Shown: positions 45,593-54,572, counted from the stretch's first letter. The stretch: 64,000 nucleotides of DNA from Arthrobacter pityocampae (GCF_002927275.1 NZ_PRKW01000005.1:460134-524133), one strand, 5' to 3'. The notes: generated from the sequence alone by a model not told the origin. A program made the numbers and translations.

Positions 45593-46255
45593 ATGAGCGA
45601 TCCAGGCAGAATCCGCGACATCGTCCGTGGCGTTCCGGTGTTCCCCGACGAGATGCCGCCCTTCGACCCGGCGGCATCTCCCGAATCCCCGATCGAGCTG
45701 TTCGTCGAGTGGCTGCAGCGGGCGGTGGCGGACGGCGTCGCCGCTCCCCACGCGGTCAATCTCGCGACCGTGGGGGACGACGGCCTGCCGGATGCGCGCG
45801 TCGTGATCCTGAAGGACCTCACGTCCGCCGGCTGGCAGGTGGCCTCCAGCAGCGACAGCCCGAAGGGCCGCCAGCTGGCGCAGCACCCCGCCGCCGCCCT
45901 GACCTTCTTCTGGCCGGAGGCCGGACGCCAGGTCCGGATCCGGGGTGCGGTCTCGACGGGCACCACGCAGGAGAACGACGCCGACTTCCAGCGCCGCCAC
46001 CCGGTGGCCCGCGCCCTGGTGCTGGCCGGCGCCCAGAGCACGGTGGTACGCAGCCGGGACGACGTCGACGCCGCGGTGGCGGACCAGGTGCGCCGCCTCG
46101 AGGCGACGGACGGCCTCGCGTCGACCACCTGGACGGTCTTCACCGTGGCGCCCGACGCCGTCGAGTTCTGGCAGGCCGACCAGGAGCGGCGCCACACCCG
46201 CCTGCGCTACAGCCGCTCCGGTGAGGGCTGGCGCCGGGAGTTGCTCTGGCCGTAG
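45593..46255 (+). CDS. Pyridoxamine 5'-phosphate oxidase-like protein
   Basis: 220-aa FMN-binding split-barrel protein of the PdxH type. Visible segments are AVNLATVGDDGLPDARVVILK, SPKGRQLAQHPAAALTFFWP, and a C-terminus EFWQADQERRHTRLRYSR that follows the PdxH pattern, in which EFWQG and RLHDR are usual. Substitutions there (QAD, RRHTRLRY) leave true pyridoxine-phosphate oxidase activity uncertain. It is divergent from the PAP2 gene. Confidence 0.82.
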   Translation: MSDPGRIRDIVRGVPVFPDEMPPFDPAASPESPIELFVEWLQRAVADGVAAPHAVNLATVGDDGLPDARVVILKDLTSAGWQVASSSDSPKGRQLAQHPAAALTFFWPEAGRQVRIRGAVSTGTTQENDADFQRRHPVARALVLAGAQSTVVRSRDDVDAAVADQVRRLEATDGLASTTWTVFTVAPDAVEFWQADQERRHTRLRYSRSGEGWRRELLWP

Positions 46256-46345
46256 GGCTGCTGGTCGCCCGCCTCACCCGGGCGCCCGCCCCGGGGAGTC
46301 CGACGTCGACGGCGTCCACAAGGTGGCGCCGGAGGGAGGCATGCC

Positions 46346-47263
46346 ATGCTCCATCGTGTCCCGGCCGTCTGTGCTGCGGTCGCACTGACCCTCACGCCCC
46401 TCTGGCTCGTCGGGACGAACCCGTCCGTCGCGCGCGCCCACCCGCTGCTGCCGGGACTCCTTGCGGCGGCGTGCGTGCTGGGCCTCGTGATCGCCTGGCG
46501 CACCGCCCGCAGCCGGCGGCGTCCGCCGCGCCCGGGACGTCGTCGTGCCGTGCTCGCATCCGTCGCGGCGCTGCTCGCCATCGGGTCGATGGCCGCCCTC
46601 GCCTGGCTCGCACCGTTCCCGTTCAGCAACGGCACGCCGGGTGCCGCGCAGGGCTTCGCTCTCGCCGGGGTGGACTACCGGGAGGACGCCACGTCGATCA
46701 CGCTCATCCCGGTGACGAGTTCCGTCCGCGGACTCGTCTTCTACCCCGGGGCCCGTGTGGAGGCGCTCGCCTACGTGCCGCTGCTGGCGAGGGTGGCCCA
46801 GGAGGGCACCACCGTCGTCATCCTGAAGGAGCCGCTCGGGATCTCGCTGCTGGACTCCGGTCAGGCCCGATCCGCGATGCAGGCGTACCCGGACCTGTCG
46901 GTGTGGGCGGTCGGCGGGCACTCCCTCGGCGGAGTCTCCGCGTCCATCGTCGCCCCGGAGGACGACGCCGTCGACGGGCTCGTGCTGTGGGCGTCCTACC
47001 CGTTGGAGGACCTGTCCGGCAGTGACCTGGAGGTCCTCTCGGTCAGTGGAGCGGAGGACGGCCTGACCACGCGCGCCGACGTCGAGGCGTCGCGGGCGCG
47101 CCTGCCGGCGGGGACGTCCTTCGTCGAGGTCCCGGGGGCGGTCCATGCCTTCTTCGGGGACTACGGGGAGCAGCCCGGGGACGGGACCGCGACGGCAGGT
47201 CGGGAACCGGCGCAGGAGATCATCGTCGACGCCACGGTGCACTTCCTGGCGTCCCTCGGGTAG
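46346..47263 (+). CDS. Alpha/beta hydrolase family protein, membrane-anchored
   Basis: 305-aa protein. Three N-terminal hydrophobic segments in the first 95 residues (including LLPGLLAAACVLGLVIAW and AVLASVAALLAIGSMAALAWL) precede an alpha/beta-hydrolase domain. The nucleophile elbow is GGHSLGGVSAS, followed by VLWASYP, and a late His in GAVHAFFGDYG. The hydrolase domain is probably extracytoplasmic. Substrate unknown. Confidence 0.85.
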   Translation: MLHRVPAVCAAVALTLTPLWLVGTNPSVARAHPLLPGLLAAACVLGLVIAWRTARSRRRPPRPGRRRAVLASVAALLAIGSMAALAWLAPFPFSNGTPGAAQGFALAGVDYREDATSITLIPVTSSVRGLVFYPGARVEALAYVPLLARVAQEGTTVVILKEPLGISLLDSGQARSAMQAYPDLSVWAVGGHSLGGVSASIVAPEDDAVDGLVLWASYPLEDLSGSDLEVLSVSGAEDGLTTRADVEASRARLPAGTSFVEVPGAVHAFFGDYGEQPGDGTATAGREPAQEIIVDATVHFLASLG

Positions 47264-47334
47264 GTCCTGTCCTGTGGGGAGCGCCCGGTCGCTGGTCCGC
47301 GCCGCCGTGGACGGACTCCCGCGATCGGAGGCGA

Positions 47335-47586
47335 TCAGGGGGTACGGCTGTACGAGGCCCGCGGCCGGCGGCCGGTGCCCCCTCCCGCGAGCAGGTCGTC
47401 GATGAGTTCGTTCACGGCCTGGGCGATGCAGTTGCGTTCCTCGCGGGGGAGCGGGATGAGGCCGTGGAGGTAGGCGTCCATCTCGAACTCGTCGAAGAAA
47501 CCGCCCGAATTGAGGTAGTGCAGATACACCTCGTGGAGGGTCAGGGAGGATCCCGCCATGGCCGTCCAGGCTGTCTGGGGCTGCAA
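47335..47586 (-). CDS. Small hypothetical protein
   Basis: 83-aa acidic protein with a helical middle (LTLHEVYLHYLNSGGFFDEF and NCIAQAVNELIDDLLAG) and a basic tail. The TTG start at 47586 has a strong gaggag site; an ATG at 47559 (MAGSSLTL) is the alternative. No family recognised. Confidence 0.6.
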   Translation of the reverse strand: MQPQTAWTAMAGSSLTLHEVYLHYLNSGGFFDEFEMDAYLHGLIPLPREERNCIAQAVNELIDDLLAGGGTGRRPRASYSRTP

Positions 47587-47736
47587 GGTGGGCTCCTCGG
47601 GTCCAGGGTGCTCCGGACGGGGGCTGCCTGTCCTGGCGCCACGCTAGCCCGCCCGGCAGGGGGTGGACCCCCTATGCCTCATCAAGTTTCCGTCAAGACC
47701 CGTCCAGGCGGGCCCGTGGTGGCGAACATCGAATGT

Positions 47737-47778
47737 GACATCTACTTGATGTCGCTCGCGGCCCCGACGCGGTATAGT
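47737..47778 (+). promoter_or_regulatory. Candidate promoter/operator upstream of the GNAT-fusion gene
   Basis: An inverted repeat GACATC-tactt-GATGTC (47737-47753) overlaps a TTGATG, and a TATAGT -10-like hexamer follows at 47773-47778, about 50 bp before the start codon at 47831. The TTGATG to TATAGT spacing (20 bp) is too long for a standard promoter, so the repeat may instead be a regulator site. Confidence 0.35.
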
Positions 47779-47830
47779 CGTAACAGGGCCTAGCAGCGGG
47801 CCATTGAACCACCATCGTGGAGCTGCCCCC

Positions 47831-48463
47831 ATGCAATCCTCTTCATTTGCCGATCACCGTACCCTGACCGCGCCTCCCGCCGAGTCCCAGCCGTCCGGGC
47901 CGGACGCCGCAGCTGCGGTCTCCCAGGCCACCGCCTCGCGGTCGGATGACGGCGTCTTCCCCCAGGATCTCACCACCGTGTCGAACCGGCAGCTGAGGGT
48001 CCTGTGCAACCAGACCTACCGTGTCCTCGACCGCGACTTCCCGTCGATGGAGGCCATCTTCCAGTACGAGCTGCTGATCGAGGAGATCGAACGGCGCGAG
48101 GTGCAGGCCGAGACGCGCAGCGAACCCACGAAGGCGCGCAGCGGCTTCCGGGACAACTCCCTGTTCTCGCGCTTCGAACTCTTCAGCGACGGCACCATGG
48201 TGGGCCACGTCAAGTACGAGATGAAGGGTTCGCACGCCGTCCTGATCCAGGCGGTCGTCGATCCCCAGTTCGACCCCGTCGACGTCGAACCAGCGCTGAT
48301 CCGCCGGGTCCTCCTCAATGCCCACCAGCGGCGCCTCGCCGTCGTGCCCTACTGCCCGCGGGTGCGGGAGTTCCTCCGGGAGTTCCCCCAGTACCGCGCA
48401 CTGCTGCCCGTGGACCAGCGCAAGCGTCTCGAGGCTGCCCTGCGCGTCTCGGTGGACGCCTGA
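47831..48463 (+). CDS. GNAT-domain protein with conserved N-terminal module
   Basis: 210-aa protein. After a disordered N-terminus, residues about 45-100 hold the module shared with the gene at 34997-35398 (LRVLCNQTYRVLDRDFPSME). Residues about 115-200 form a GCN5-related domain of the short Acetyltransf_CG type: VGHVKYEMKGSHAVLIQAVV, ALIRRVLLNAHQRRLAVVPY, and CPRVREFLREFPQYRAL. Such domains are acetyl-CoA-binding; the substrate is unknown. The expected arginine/glycine loop is weak here (DVEPALIRRVL), so activity is uncertain. Confidence 0.75.
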   Translation: MQSSSFADHRTLTAPPAESQPSGPDAAAAVSQATASRSDDGVFPQDLTTVSNRQLRVLCNQTYRVLDRDFPSMEAIFQYELLIEEIERREVQAETRSEPTKARSGFRDNSLFSRFELFSDGTMVGHVKYEMKGSHAVLIQAVVDPQFDPVDVEPALIRRVLLNAHQRRLAVVPYCPRVREFLREFPQYRALLPVDQRKRLEAALRVSVDA

Positions 48464-48479
48464 GCGGCCGACCCCGCCC

Positions 48480-48511
48480 GCCCGGACGCCGGGCCTCCGC
48501 TCAGGCGGAGG
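48480..48511. terminator. Tandem small hairpins between convergent genes
   Basis: gcccgg-acg-ccgggc (48480-48494) followed by cctccgc-tcag-gcggagg (48494-48511), the second overlapping the stop of the SRPBCC gene. A probable bidirectional terminator region without T tracts. Confidence 0.4.
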
Positions 48512-48953
48512 ATCCGGCCGTCAGGAACCGGTTCCGCACCGTGATGAGGTAGCGGAGGTACGGCCGGAGCAGGGCGCGCTCTGCAACGGCCCCGACCACG
48601 CCGAACGGGGCGGTGAAGCGGATCCGGTCGACCATCGTGGTGATGCCGTCGGCCTCCGAGAACTCGTGGACGTGGCGGAAGTCGCGGAACGGGCCGCTAC
48701 ACTGCTCGTCCACGAACCGATGCGGTGCGTCGAACTCCGTGATGACGCTCGTCATCCGGACGGGGACACCGAAGTGCCAGGCACGCCACGTCACGTACTC
48801 GCCGAGGCCGATGAGCCCGCTCGTCACCCCTGCGACCGCCCGCTCCCGCGAGAAGCGCATCGATCCCGTATGGGCGTCGATGCTGCGTGAGCTGTCGAAC
48901 AGGTCGGCCTGGCCCACCGTGGTGGTCGTCGTGCACGTGAACGCTACCGTCAT
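48501..48953 (-). CDS. SRPBCC family protein
   Basis: 150-aa protein with the START/Bet v1-like (SRPBCC) pattern of small actinobacterial ligand-binding proteins. It has a beta-rich N-terminus (TVAFTCTTTTTVGQADLFD), GEYVTWRAWHFGVPVRMTS, a region DFRHVHEFSEADGITTMVDR, and a C-terminal helix RPYLRYLITVRNRFL. It probably binds a hydrophobic ligand; function unknown. Confidence 0.85.
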   Translation of the reverse strand: MTVAFTCTTTTTVGQADLFDSSRSIDAHTGSMRFSRERAVAGVTSGLIGLGEYVTWRAWHFGVPVRMTSVITEFDAPHRFVDEQCSGPFRDFRHVHEFSEADGITTMVDRIRFTAPFGVVGAVAERALLRPYLRYLITVRNRFLTAGSSA

Positions 48954-49061
48954 GGCGCCAGTATCCCAGCCCGGTGTGCCGGATCCAGCCCGGTCGGATC
49001 CGGCGGGTGACGCGGCACGCCGCAGCCCGGCCGTGCGGCGGCTGCGACGCGCACCATCGGG

Positions 49062-50063
49062 TCAGGCGCGGACGAGCATCTTGCCGGTGTTGGCGCCGTT
49101 CATCATGTCCAGGAACGCGCCGACGGCGTTCCCGATGCCGTCCACCACGGTCTCGTCGAACACGATGCTGCCGTCGGCGAGCCAGCCGGTCATCCGCTCG
49201 GCGAACTCGGCCTGCAGGTCCTGGTGCCGGCCCACGATGAAGCCCTCCAGGTTGAGGGACCGCGTGACCAGGTTCCCCAGGTTGTCCGGGCCGGGGGCCC
49301 GCTCGGTGTCGTTGTACTGCGAGATCGCGCCGCACAGGGCGGCGCGGCCCCCGGTGTTGAGGCGGTCGATGGCGGCCTCGAGGTGGTCTCCGCCCACGTT
49401 GTCGAAGTAGACGTCGATCCCGTCCGGGGTGAGGTCGCGGAGCTGCCGGCGCACGGGGGCGTCCTTGTAGTTGAACGCGTCGTCGTAGCCGTACTTCTCC
49501 TTGAGGAGGGCCACCTTCTCGGCCGAGCCGGCCGAGCCGATCACGCGCGAGGCGCCCAGCTTGCGCGCCACCTGGCCGGCGATGGAGCCGACGGCGCCCG
49601 CCGCGCCGGAGATGAAGACGACGTCGCCCTCCTTCAGGCCGGCGACCCGCTTGAGTCCCGCGTAGGCGGTGAGGCCGGTCATGCCGGCGGCGCCGAGGAA
49701 GACGGAGAGCGGCAGGTCCGTCTCCGGCAGGGGCGAGAACTGGGCGGCCGGGCCCTGCGCCACGTCGCGCCAGCCGTAGCCGTGCAGGACCGCCGTGCCC
49801 ACGGGCAGGGTCGCGGACGCCGATTCCGTCACCCGGCCCACTGCTCCGCCGGTCATGGTCTCGTTCAGTCCGAAGGGTGCGACGTAGGAGCGCGAGTCGT
49901 TCATGCGGCCGCGCATGTAGGGGTCCACGGACACGTACTCGTTGCGGACGCGCACTTCGCCGTCGTCGAGCGCGGGCAGGTCCACGGTGACGGTGGCGAA
50001 GTCCTCGGGGGTCGGCGTGCCGACCGGGCGCCGGACGAGCTGGATCTGGGTACTGACGGTCAT
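49062..50063 (-). CDS. NADP-dependent medium-chain oxidoreductase (leukotriene B4 dehydrogenase-like)
   Basis: 333-aa zinc-free MDR enzyme. The signature YVSVDPYMRGRM is near residue 45, the nucleotide motif VFISGAAGAVGSIAGQVARK near 148, and VYFDNVGGDHLEAAI follows. Homologues reduce alkenals/enones (curcumin or 2-alkenal reductases) with NADPH. The ATG at 50063 has a gaggag site. It lies downstream of the mycothiol-dependent enzyme gene on the same strand, 66 bp apart. Confidence 0.9.
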   Translation of the reverse strand: MTVSTQIQLVRRPVGTPTPEDFATVTVDLPALDDGEVRVRNEYVSVDPYMRGRMNDSRSYVAPFGLNETMTGGAVGRVTESASATLPVGTAVLHGYGWRDVAQGPAAQFSPLPETDLPLSVFLGAAGMTGLTAYAGLKRVAGLKEGDVVFISGAAGAVGSIAGQVARKLGASRVIGSAGSAEKVALLKEKYGYDDAFNYKDAPVRRQLRDLTPDGIDVYFDNVGGDHLEAAIDRLNTGGRAALCGAISQYNDTERAPGPDNLGNLVTRSLNLEGFIVGRHQDLQAEFAERMTGWLADGSIVFDETVVDGIGNAVGAFLDMMNGANTGKMLVRA

Positions 50064-50128
50064 TGCTGCTCCTCGTTCTCGGGTGCTTCCTGCTGATGCC
50101 AACCCGCTATCCGGAGGATCTATTCCGT

Positions 50129-50866
50129 TTAGAGGGCCCGGGCCAGGCGCGCGCGCAGTTCCGGCACCGCGGCCGACGGCGGGTCGGGCTGCGCTGCGCG
50201 GCCCCAGAGCCACAGGAGCAAGCCCTCCGGGTCCGTCCGAACGGTCGGGTGCCCGTTCGCGGTGGCATCGCGCGTGATCCTGACCTGCTCGGGGTCCAGG
50301 CGCACGTCCCAGGAGTGCCCGCCGGTCTCGAGGCGGACCACGGCCCCGGAGGCTGTGCGGTCCGGCCGGCTGCGCACGAGCATCACGGTCAGCACCTCGT
50401 CGATGCCGTCGACGGTGAGGTCGGGGTCGAGCCGCGTGGCCCCGCCTCCCGCCGCGTCCTGGAGGTCCACGCGGTGGATCGCGGTCTCGTGCGTGAGCCT
50501 CCGGATCCAGAATCCGACGGTCTGGTCCCACGGCACGAAGGTCTCCGCCGGGTCCTCGGGGCGGTGCCGGTCGAGCTGGTCGGTGAGGCTGGTGAAGGAA
50601 TGCGTGAGGAGCGCCGGCGCCGGCAGGCTGCCGATGCTCACGGGGGGCCAGCCGTGGCTCGGGCGCTCGCCCGTCCTGATGGTCTCCGCCTTGTGCAGGA
50701 AGACGATCGCGGTGTGCCGTGCGAGGTCCTCGCCCGTCCAGCCCGGACACGCGGGTACGGGCAGGTCGAGGGTGGCGGGGACGAGGTCGGCGAGGATCCG
50801 GTATTCCCGGTCCAGCAACTCCCGGTACCGGTCGAACGGAAGGGCATGCGGGGAGGCCTGGTCCAT
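50129..50866 (-). CDS. Maleylpyruvate isomerase family mycothiol-dependent enzyme
   Basis: 245-aa protein. The N-terminal DinB-like MDMPI domain has CPGWTGEDLARHTAIVFLHK (residues about 38-57), and a second His-containing motif is RRLTHETAIHRVDLQDA. The C-terminal MDMPI_C domain contains GGHSWDVRLDPEQV. The family includes mycothiol-dependent maleylpyruvate isomerase, but most members have unknown substrates. Mycothiol dependence fits an actinobacterial host. Confidence 0.87.
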   Translation of the reverse strand: MDQASPHALPFDRYRELLDREYRILADLVPATLDLPVPACPGWTGEDLARHTAIVFLHKAETIRTGERPSHGWPPVSIGSLPAPALLTHSFTSLTDQLDRHRPEDPAETFVPWDQTVGFWIRRLTHETAIHRVDLQDAAGGGATRLDPDLTVDGIDEVLTVMLVRSRPDRTASGAVVRLETGGHSWDVRLDPEQVRITRDATANGHPTVRTDPEGLLLWLWGRAAQPDPPSAAVPELRARLARAL

Positions 50867-50922
50867 CTATCGAGTGTAGGCGGGTGCGTCCGGGCCCGGT
50901 GATGTTACCGACGGGTAATGTC

Positions 50923-51471
50923 ATGTGCATGCACCTGATCTTCCGCACGATGCTGCAGCTCTTCCTGTCCGGCAAGCGATCGCACCTCGAGATCTGGGGT
51001 GCCGGCAGCATCAGTCTCCGGGTCCTGCCGACGGACATCGACATCGCGATGCACATGAACAACGGCATGTACTTCTCGGTCTTCGACCTCGGCCGCTTCG
51101 ACCTGATGGTCCGGAGCGGGGTGTGGCGGCTGATGCGCCGTCGGGGGTGGAGCCCGGTGGCCGCCGGGGAGACCATCAGCTTCCGCCGGTCGCTCCAGCT
51201 CGGCCAGCGCTACGCCGTGGAGACACGCATCATCGGCCTGGACGAGCGCGCCATCTACTTCGAGCAGCGCGCCGTGGCCGACGCCGAGATCTACGCGCGG
51301 GCCTTCATCGCCACGCGACTCGTCTCGTCGTCGGGCCCCGTCAGCAACGAGGAGATCCTCGAGGCCTTCGGCGCGCCGCCGGCGGACCTGGTGCTGCCCG
51401 AGTGGATCCACGAGTGGCGCCTCAACAACGCACTGCCCAGCACCCGGAAGCCCGCGCCCCACGCCTGGTAG
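50923..51471 (+). CDS. Acyl-CoA thioesterase, hot-dog fold (4HBT-like)
   Basis: 182-aa protein. The thioesterase core has LPTDIDIAMHMNNGMYFSVF (residues about 35-54), the pattern of the THEM6/4HBT-like group. The central helix carries RFDLMVRSGVW, and further strands are FRRSLQLGQRYAVETRIIG. Hydrolysis of acyl-CoA is inferred. The start is ambiguous: ATGs at 50902, 50923 and 50929 are in frame; I used 50923. Confidence 0.82.
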   Translation: MCMHLIFRTMLQLFLSGKRSHLEIWGAGSISLRVLPTDIDIAMHMNNGMYFSVFDLGRFDLMVRSGVWRLMRRRGWSPVAAGETISFRRSLQLGQRYAVETRIIGLDERAIYFEQRAVADAEIYARAFIATRLVSSSGPVSNEEILEAFGAPPADLVLPEWIHEWRLNNALPSTRKPAPHAW

Positions 51472-51567
51472 GGCAACCGCTCCATCGTCCGGGAACAGTC
51501 GTCCGGGAACAACGGAGGGAGGCGGCCCGGCGGACCGCCCCCGTCGGTCGTGCACAGGCGGAAGAAG

Positions 51568-52896
51568 TTACCGGGTGGAAGCTTCTTTCGTGCGTCCGCG
51601 GACCAGTCGCTGCACGCCGTACAGTGCGAGGCCGATCGCGAGCAGGATGCCGGTGCGGAGCCAGATCTCGCCCGTCTGCTGGGTGAGCAGCAGGATGCAG
51701 GAGGCGATGGCGAGGTAGGGGAAGACCACCGGGATGTGGAAGTGCGTGTGCTCCACGGCGTCCTTTCGCAGGACGAGGACGGCGATGTTGGTGCTCAGGA
51801 AGACGAAGAGCAGCAGCAGGACGACGGTCTGGGAGAGGGACTCGAGCCCGCCGGTCAGTGTCAGCGCCATGGCGAGAAGCGTCGTGGCGACGATGGCCAC
51901 CCAGGGGGTGCGGCGTCGGGGCAGGACGCGGTCGAAGACCGACGGGAAGAGTCCCTGCTCGGCCATCCCGAACGTGATCCTGCTCGACATGATCATGGTC
52001 AGGAGGGCGCCGTTGGCGACCGCGATGAGCGCCACGAGGCTGAAGAGCCAGCCGGGGATGCCCGCGCCCGTGGCGGCCACGACGTCGAGCAGCGGCGAGG
52101 TCGATCCCGCGAGCTGGTCGGGGGCGAGGGCGGCGGAGGAGGCCAGCCCGATCAGGAGGTAGACGACGCCGGCTGTGAGCAGCGCGCCGAACAGGGCCCG
52201 CGGGTAGACGCGGCTGACGTCATGGACCTCTTCGGCGACGTTGGCCGAGACCTCGAAGCCCACGAAGGAGTAGTAGGCGATGAGCGATGCCGCCAGCACG
52301 GCGGAGGCCGGACCCACGCCCGGAGGGAATTCGTTGACGCGCGAGAGGTCACCGTTGCCGGCCGCCAGGAAGATCCCGACGACGACGATCACGAGGACGA
52401 GGCCCGAGACCTCGATGACGGTCATGACCACATTGGTCCGCACCGATTCCTTGATGCCGCGCATGTTCAGCAGGCCCAGGAGGAGGAGGAAGACGAGCGC
52501 GGCCGGCGTCGCGGGGACATCGATGAACGTGGTGAGGTACCCGCCGGCGAACGCCTGGGCGAGTCCGGCGGCACTGGTCACGCCGGCGGCGAGCATGCAG
52601 AAGCCGACGAGGAACGAGATGAACGGGCGCTTGAAGGCGCGCTCGGCGAAGACCGCGGCCCCACCGGCCTTCGGGTACTTGGTGACCAGCTCGGCGTAGG
52701 ACCCGGCCGTCAGGAGGGCGAGGGCGAGGGCGACCATGAGCGGCATCCAGATGGCACCGCCCACCTCCTTCGAGATGACCCCGACCAGGGCGTAGACGCC
52801 GGCCCCGAGGACGTCACCGAGGATGAAGAGGTACAGGAGCGGGCCGGTGATCCCGCGTTTCAGTCTGGTGTCGGCGTTCGGCTCGGTGATGGTCAT
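51568..52896 (-). CDS. APC family amino acid permease
   Basis: 442-aa transporter with about 12 helices. The first helix has FILGDVLGAGVYALVGVISK, then SYAELVTKYPKAGGAAVFAE and YYSFVGFEVSANVAEEV. It belongs to the APC superfamily but is distinct from the two CAT-type permeases at 40.9-44.0 kb. ATG at 52896 has no ribosome binding site; a TACACT hexamer (52904-52909, minus strand) 7 bp upstream suggests a leaderless transcript. Confidence 0.88.
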   Translation of the reverse strand: MTITEPNADTRLKRGITGPLLYLFILGDVLGAGVYALVGVISKEVGGAIWMPLMVALALALLTAGSYAELVTKYPKAGGAAVFAERAFKRPFISFLVGFCMLAAGVTSAAGLAQAFAGGYLTTFIDVPATPAALVFLLLLGLLNMRGIKESVRTNVVMTVIEVSGLVLVIVVVGIFLAAGNGDLSRVNEFPPGVGPASAVLAASLIAYYSFVGFEVSANVAEEVHDVSRVYPRALFGALLTAGVVYLLIGLASSAALAPDQLAGSTSPLLDVVAATGAGIPGWLFSLVALIAVANGALLTMIMSSRITFGMAEQGLFPSVFDRVLPRRRTPWVAIVATTLLAMALTLTGGLESLSQTVVLLLLFVFLSTNIAVLVLRKDAVEHTHFHIPVVFPYLAIASCILLLTQQTGEIWLRTGILLAIGLALYGVQRLVRGRTKEASTR

Positions 52897-53077
52897 GAGC
52901 GCCAGTGTAAACGAAACTACTAAGCCGGCTGGGTACTTTCTCATCCACACAACCGCTCGACGCGCCACCCCTACCGCCGAACGCGGGGCTGCACGCCGGC
53001 GGGTGTGACGCACCGCATAATTGCTTTCGACAAACAATGGCCGGGGGAGGCCACTCCAGCTGACAGAGAGGCCATCC

Positions 53078-54466
53078 ATGAGTTGGCTCGACCGCGACCG
53101 CACCATCGCCCGGCCAGGGTTCAACCGCTGGCTGATCCCGCCCGCCGCGCTGGCCGTCCACCTGTGCATCGGCCAGGCGTACGCGACCAGCGTGTACAAG
53201 ACCGCGCTGACAGCCCACTTCGACGCCACGCTGACGCAGATCGGCATCATCTTCTCGATCGCGATCGTGATGCTCGGCCTGTCGGCAGCACTCCTCGGCA
53301 CCTGGGTGGACCGCAACGGCCCGCGCAAGGCCATGTTCACCTCGGCCGTGCTCTGGACCTCCGGGTTCCTGGTGGGAGCGCTCGGCATCTTCACGAACCA
53401 GCTGTGGCTCGTCTACCTGGGGTACGGGTTCATCGGGGGCATCGGACTGGGCATCGGCTACATCTCGCCCGTGTCCACCCTGATCAAGTGGTTCCCGGAC
53501 CGCCCCGGCCTCGCGACGGGCATGGCGATCATGGGCTTCGGCGGCGGTGCGCTCATCGCGAGTCCCCTGTCCACGCAGCTGCTCCGCATGTACGACCCGA
53601 ACTCGGGCGCCGAGGGCTGGGTGGCCAGCGGCGACGCCGTCGGGAAGCTGTTCCTGACCCTCGCCGTCGTCTACTTCGCCTACATGATGTTCGGTGCGTT
53701 CACCATCAAGGTGCCGGCCGACGGCTGGAAGCCGGAGGGCTTCGACCCCTCCCAGCTGAAGTCCAAGCCCCTCATCACCACGGACAACGTCTCTGCCGCG
53801 AATGCGATCAGGACGCCCCAGTTCTGGCTCGTGTGGGTGGTCCTGTTCTGCAACGTCACGGCGGGCATCGGCATCCTCGAGCAGGCCTCCCCGATGATCC
53901 AGGACTTCTTCCGCGGCGCGGACGGCACGACGGCGGTCTCCGTCGCCGTCGCCGGCGGATTCGTGGGCCTGCTGTCCATCGGCAACATGGGCGGCCGGTT
54001 CGGGTGGTCGACCCTCTCGGACCTCATCGGACGCAAGCGGATCTACATGGTCTACCTCGGCGTGGGCGCCGTCCTGTACCTGGTCCTCGCCCTGGCCGGA
54101 TCCTCCACGACCCTGCTGTTCGTCGCGCTCGCCTTCGTGATCATCTCCTTCTACGGCGGCGGGTTCGCGACCGCGCCGGCGTATCTGCGGGACCTGTTCG
54201 GCACCTACCAGGTCGGGGCCATCCACGGCCGCCTGCTCACCGCGTGGTCCGCCGCCGGGATCGCCGGACCCCTGATCGTGAACGCCTTCCTCGACGCGCA
54301 GGGCACCCCGGGTGAACTCACCGCGGGCGCCTACCAGCCCGCCCTGCTCACCATGGTGGTGCTGCTGATCATCGGCTTCATCGCCAACCTGCTCGTCAAG
54401 CCCGTGAACGCCCGCTTCCACGAACCCGTCCGGGAAGCACCGAGAGAATTCGCAAAGGAGGCCTGA
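53078..54466 (+). CDS. OFA family MFS transporter (oxalate/formate antiporter type)
   Basis: 462-aa membrane protein with 12 helices. The OFA signatures are the N-terminal PPAALAVHLCIGQAYATSVY, motif A WVDRNGPRKAMF and the long GYISPVSTLIKWFPDRPGLA. Characterised members exchange oxalate/formate or other carboxylates. The start has an agagag site. It is followed 1 bp later by a 34-aa protein (separate entry), and the pair is likely one functional unit. Confidence 0.9.
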   Translation: MSWLDRDRTIARPGFNRWLIPPAALAVHLCIGQAYATSVYKTALTAHFDATLTQIGIIFSIAIVMLGLSAALLGTWVDRNGPRKAMFTSAVLWTSGFLVGALGIFTNQLWLVYLGYGFIGGIGLGIGYISPVSTLIKWFPDRPGLATGMAIMGFGGGALIASPLSTQLLRMYDPNSGAEGWVASGDAVGKLFLTLAVVYFAYMMFGAFTIKVPADGWKPEGFDPSQLKSKPLITTDNVSAANAIRTPQFWLVWVVLFCNVTAGIGILEQASPMIQDFFRGADGTTAVSVAVAGGFVGLLSIGNMGGRFGWSTLSDLIGRKRIYMVYLGVGAVLYLVLALAGSSTTLLFVALAFVIISFYGGGFATAPAYLRDLFGTYQVGAIHGRLLTAWSAAGIAGPLIVNAFLDAQGTPGELTAGAYQPALLTMVVLLIIGFIANLLVKPVNARFHEPVREAPREFAKEA

Positions 54467-54467
54467 C

Positions 54468-54572
54468 ATGGCCGGAGCACGCATCACCGCCGTATGGGCA
54501 CTCGTCGGAGTGCCCCTCGCCTACGGGATCGTCCAGACCCTCACCCGCGCCGCGGCCCTCTTCGGGGGCTGA
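54468..54572 (+). CDS. Small subunit/partner of the OFA-type MFS transporter
   Basis: 34-aa single-helix protein: MAGARITAVWALVGVPLAYG then IVQTLTRAAALFGG. A strong aaaggagg site lies inside the end of the transporter gene and the ATG follows the stop by 1 bp. This matches the small conserved proteins routinely found directly after OFA-family MFS genes; a stabilising or regulatory role is inferred. Confidence 0.8.
   Translation: MAGARITAVWALVGVPLAYGIVQTLTRAAALFGG

Noticed and set aside
49062-51176. Long continuous minus-strand frame through the MDR gene and beyond
   Set aside because: Only the part from 50063 downward has oxidoreductase motifs. The rest is antisense or out of frame to the mycothiol-dependent enzyme and thioesterase genes.
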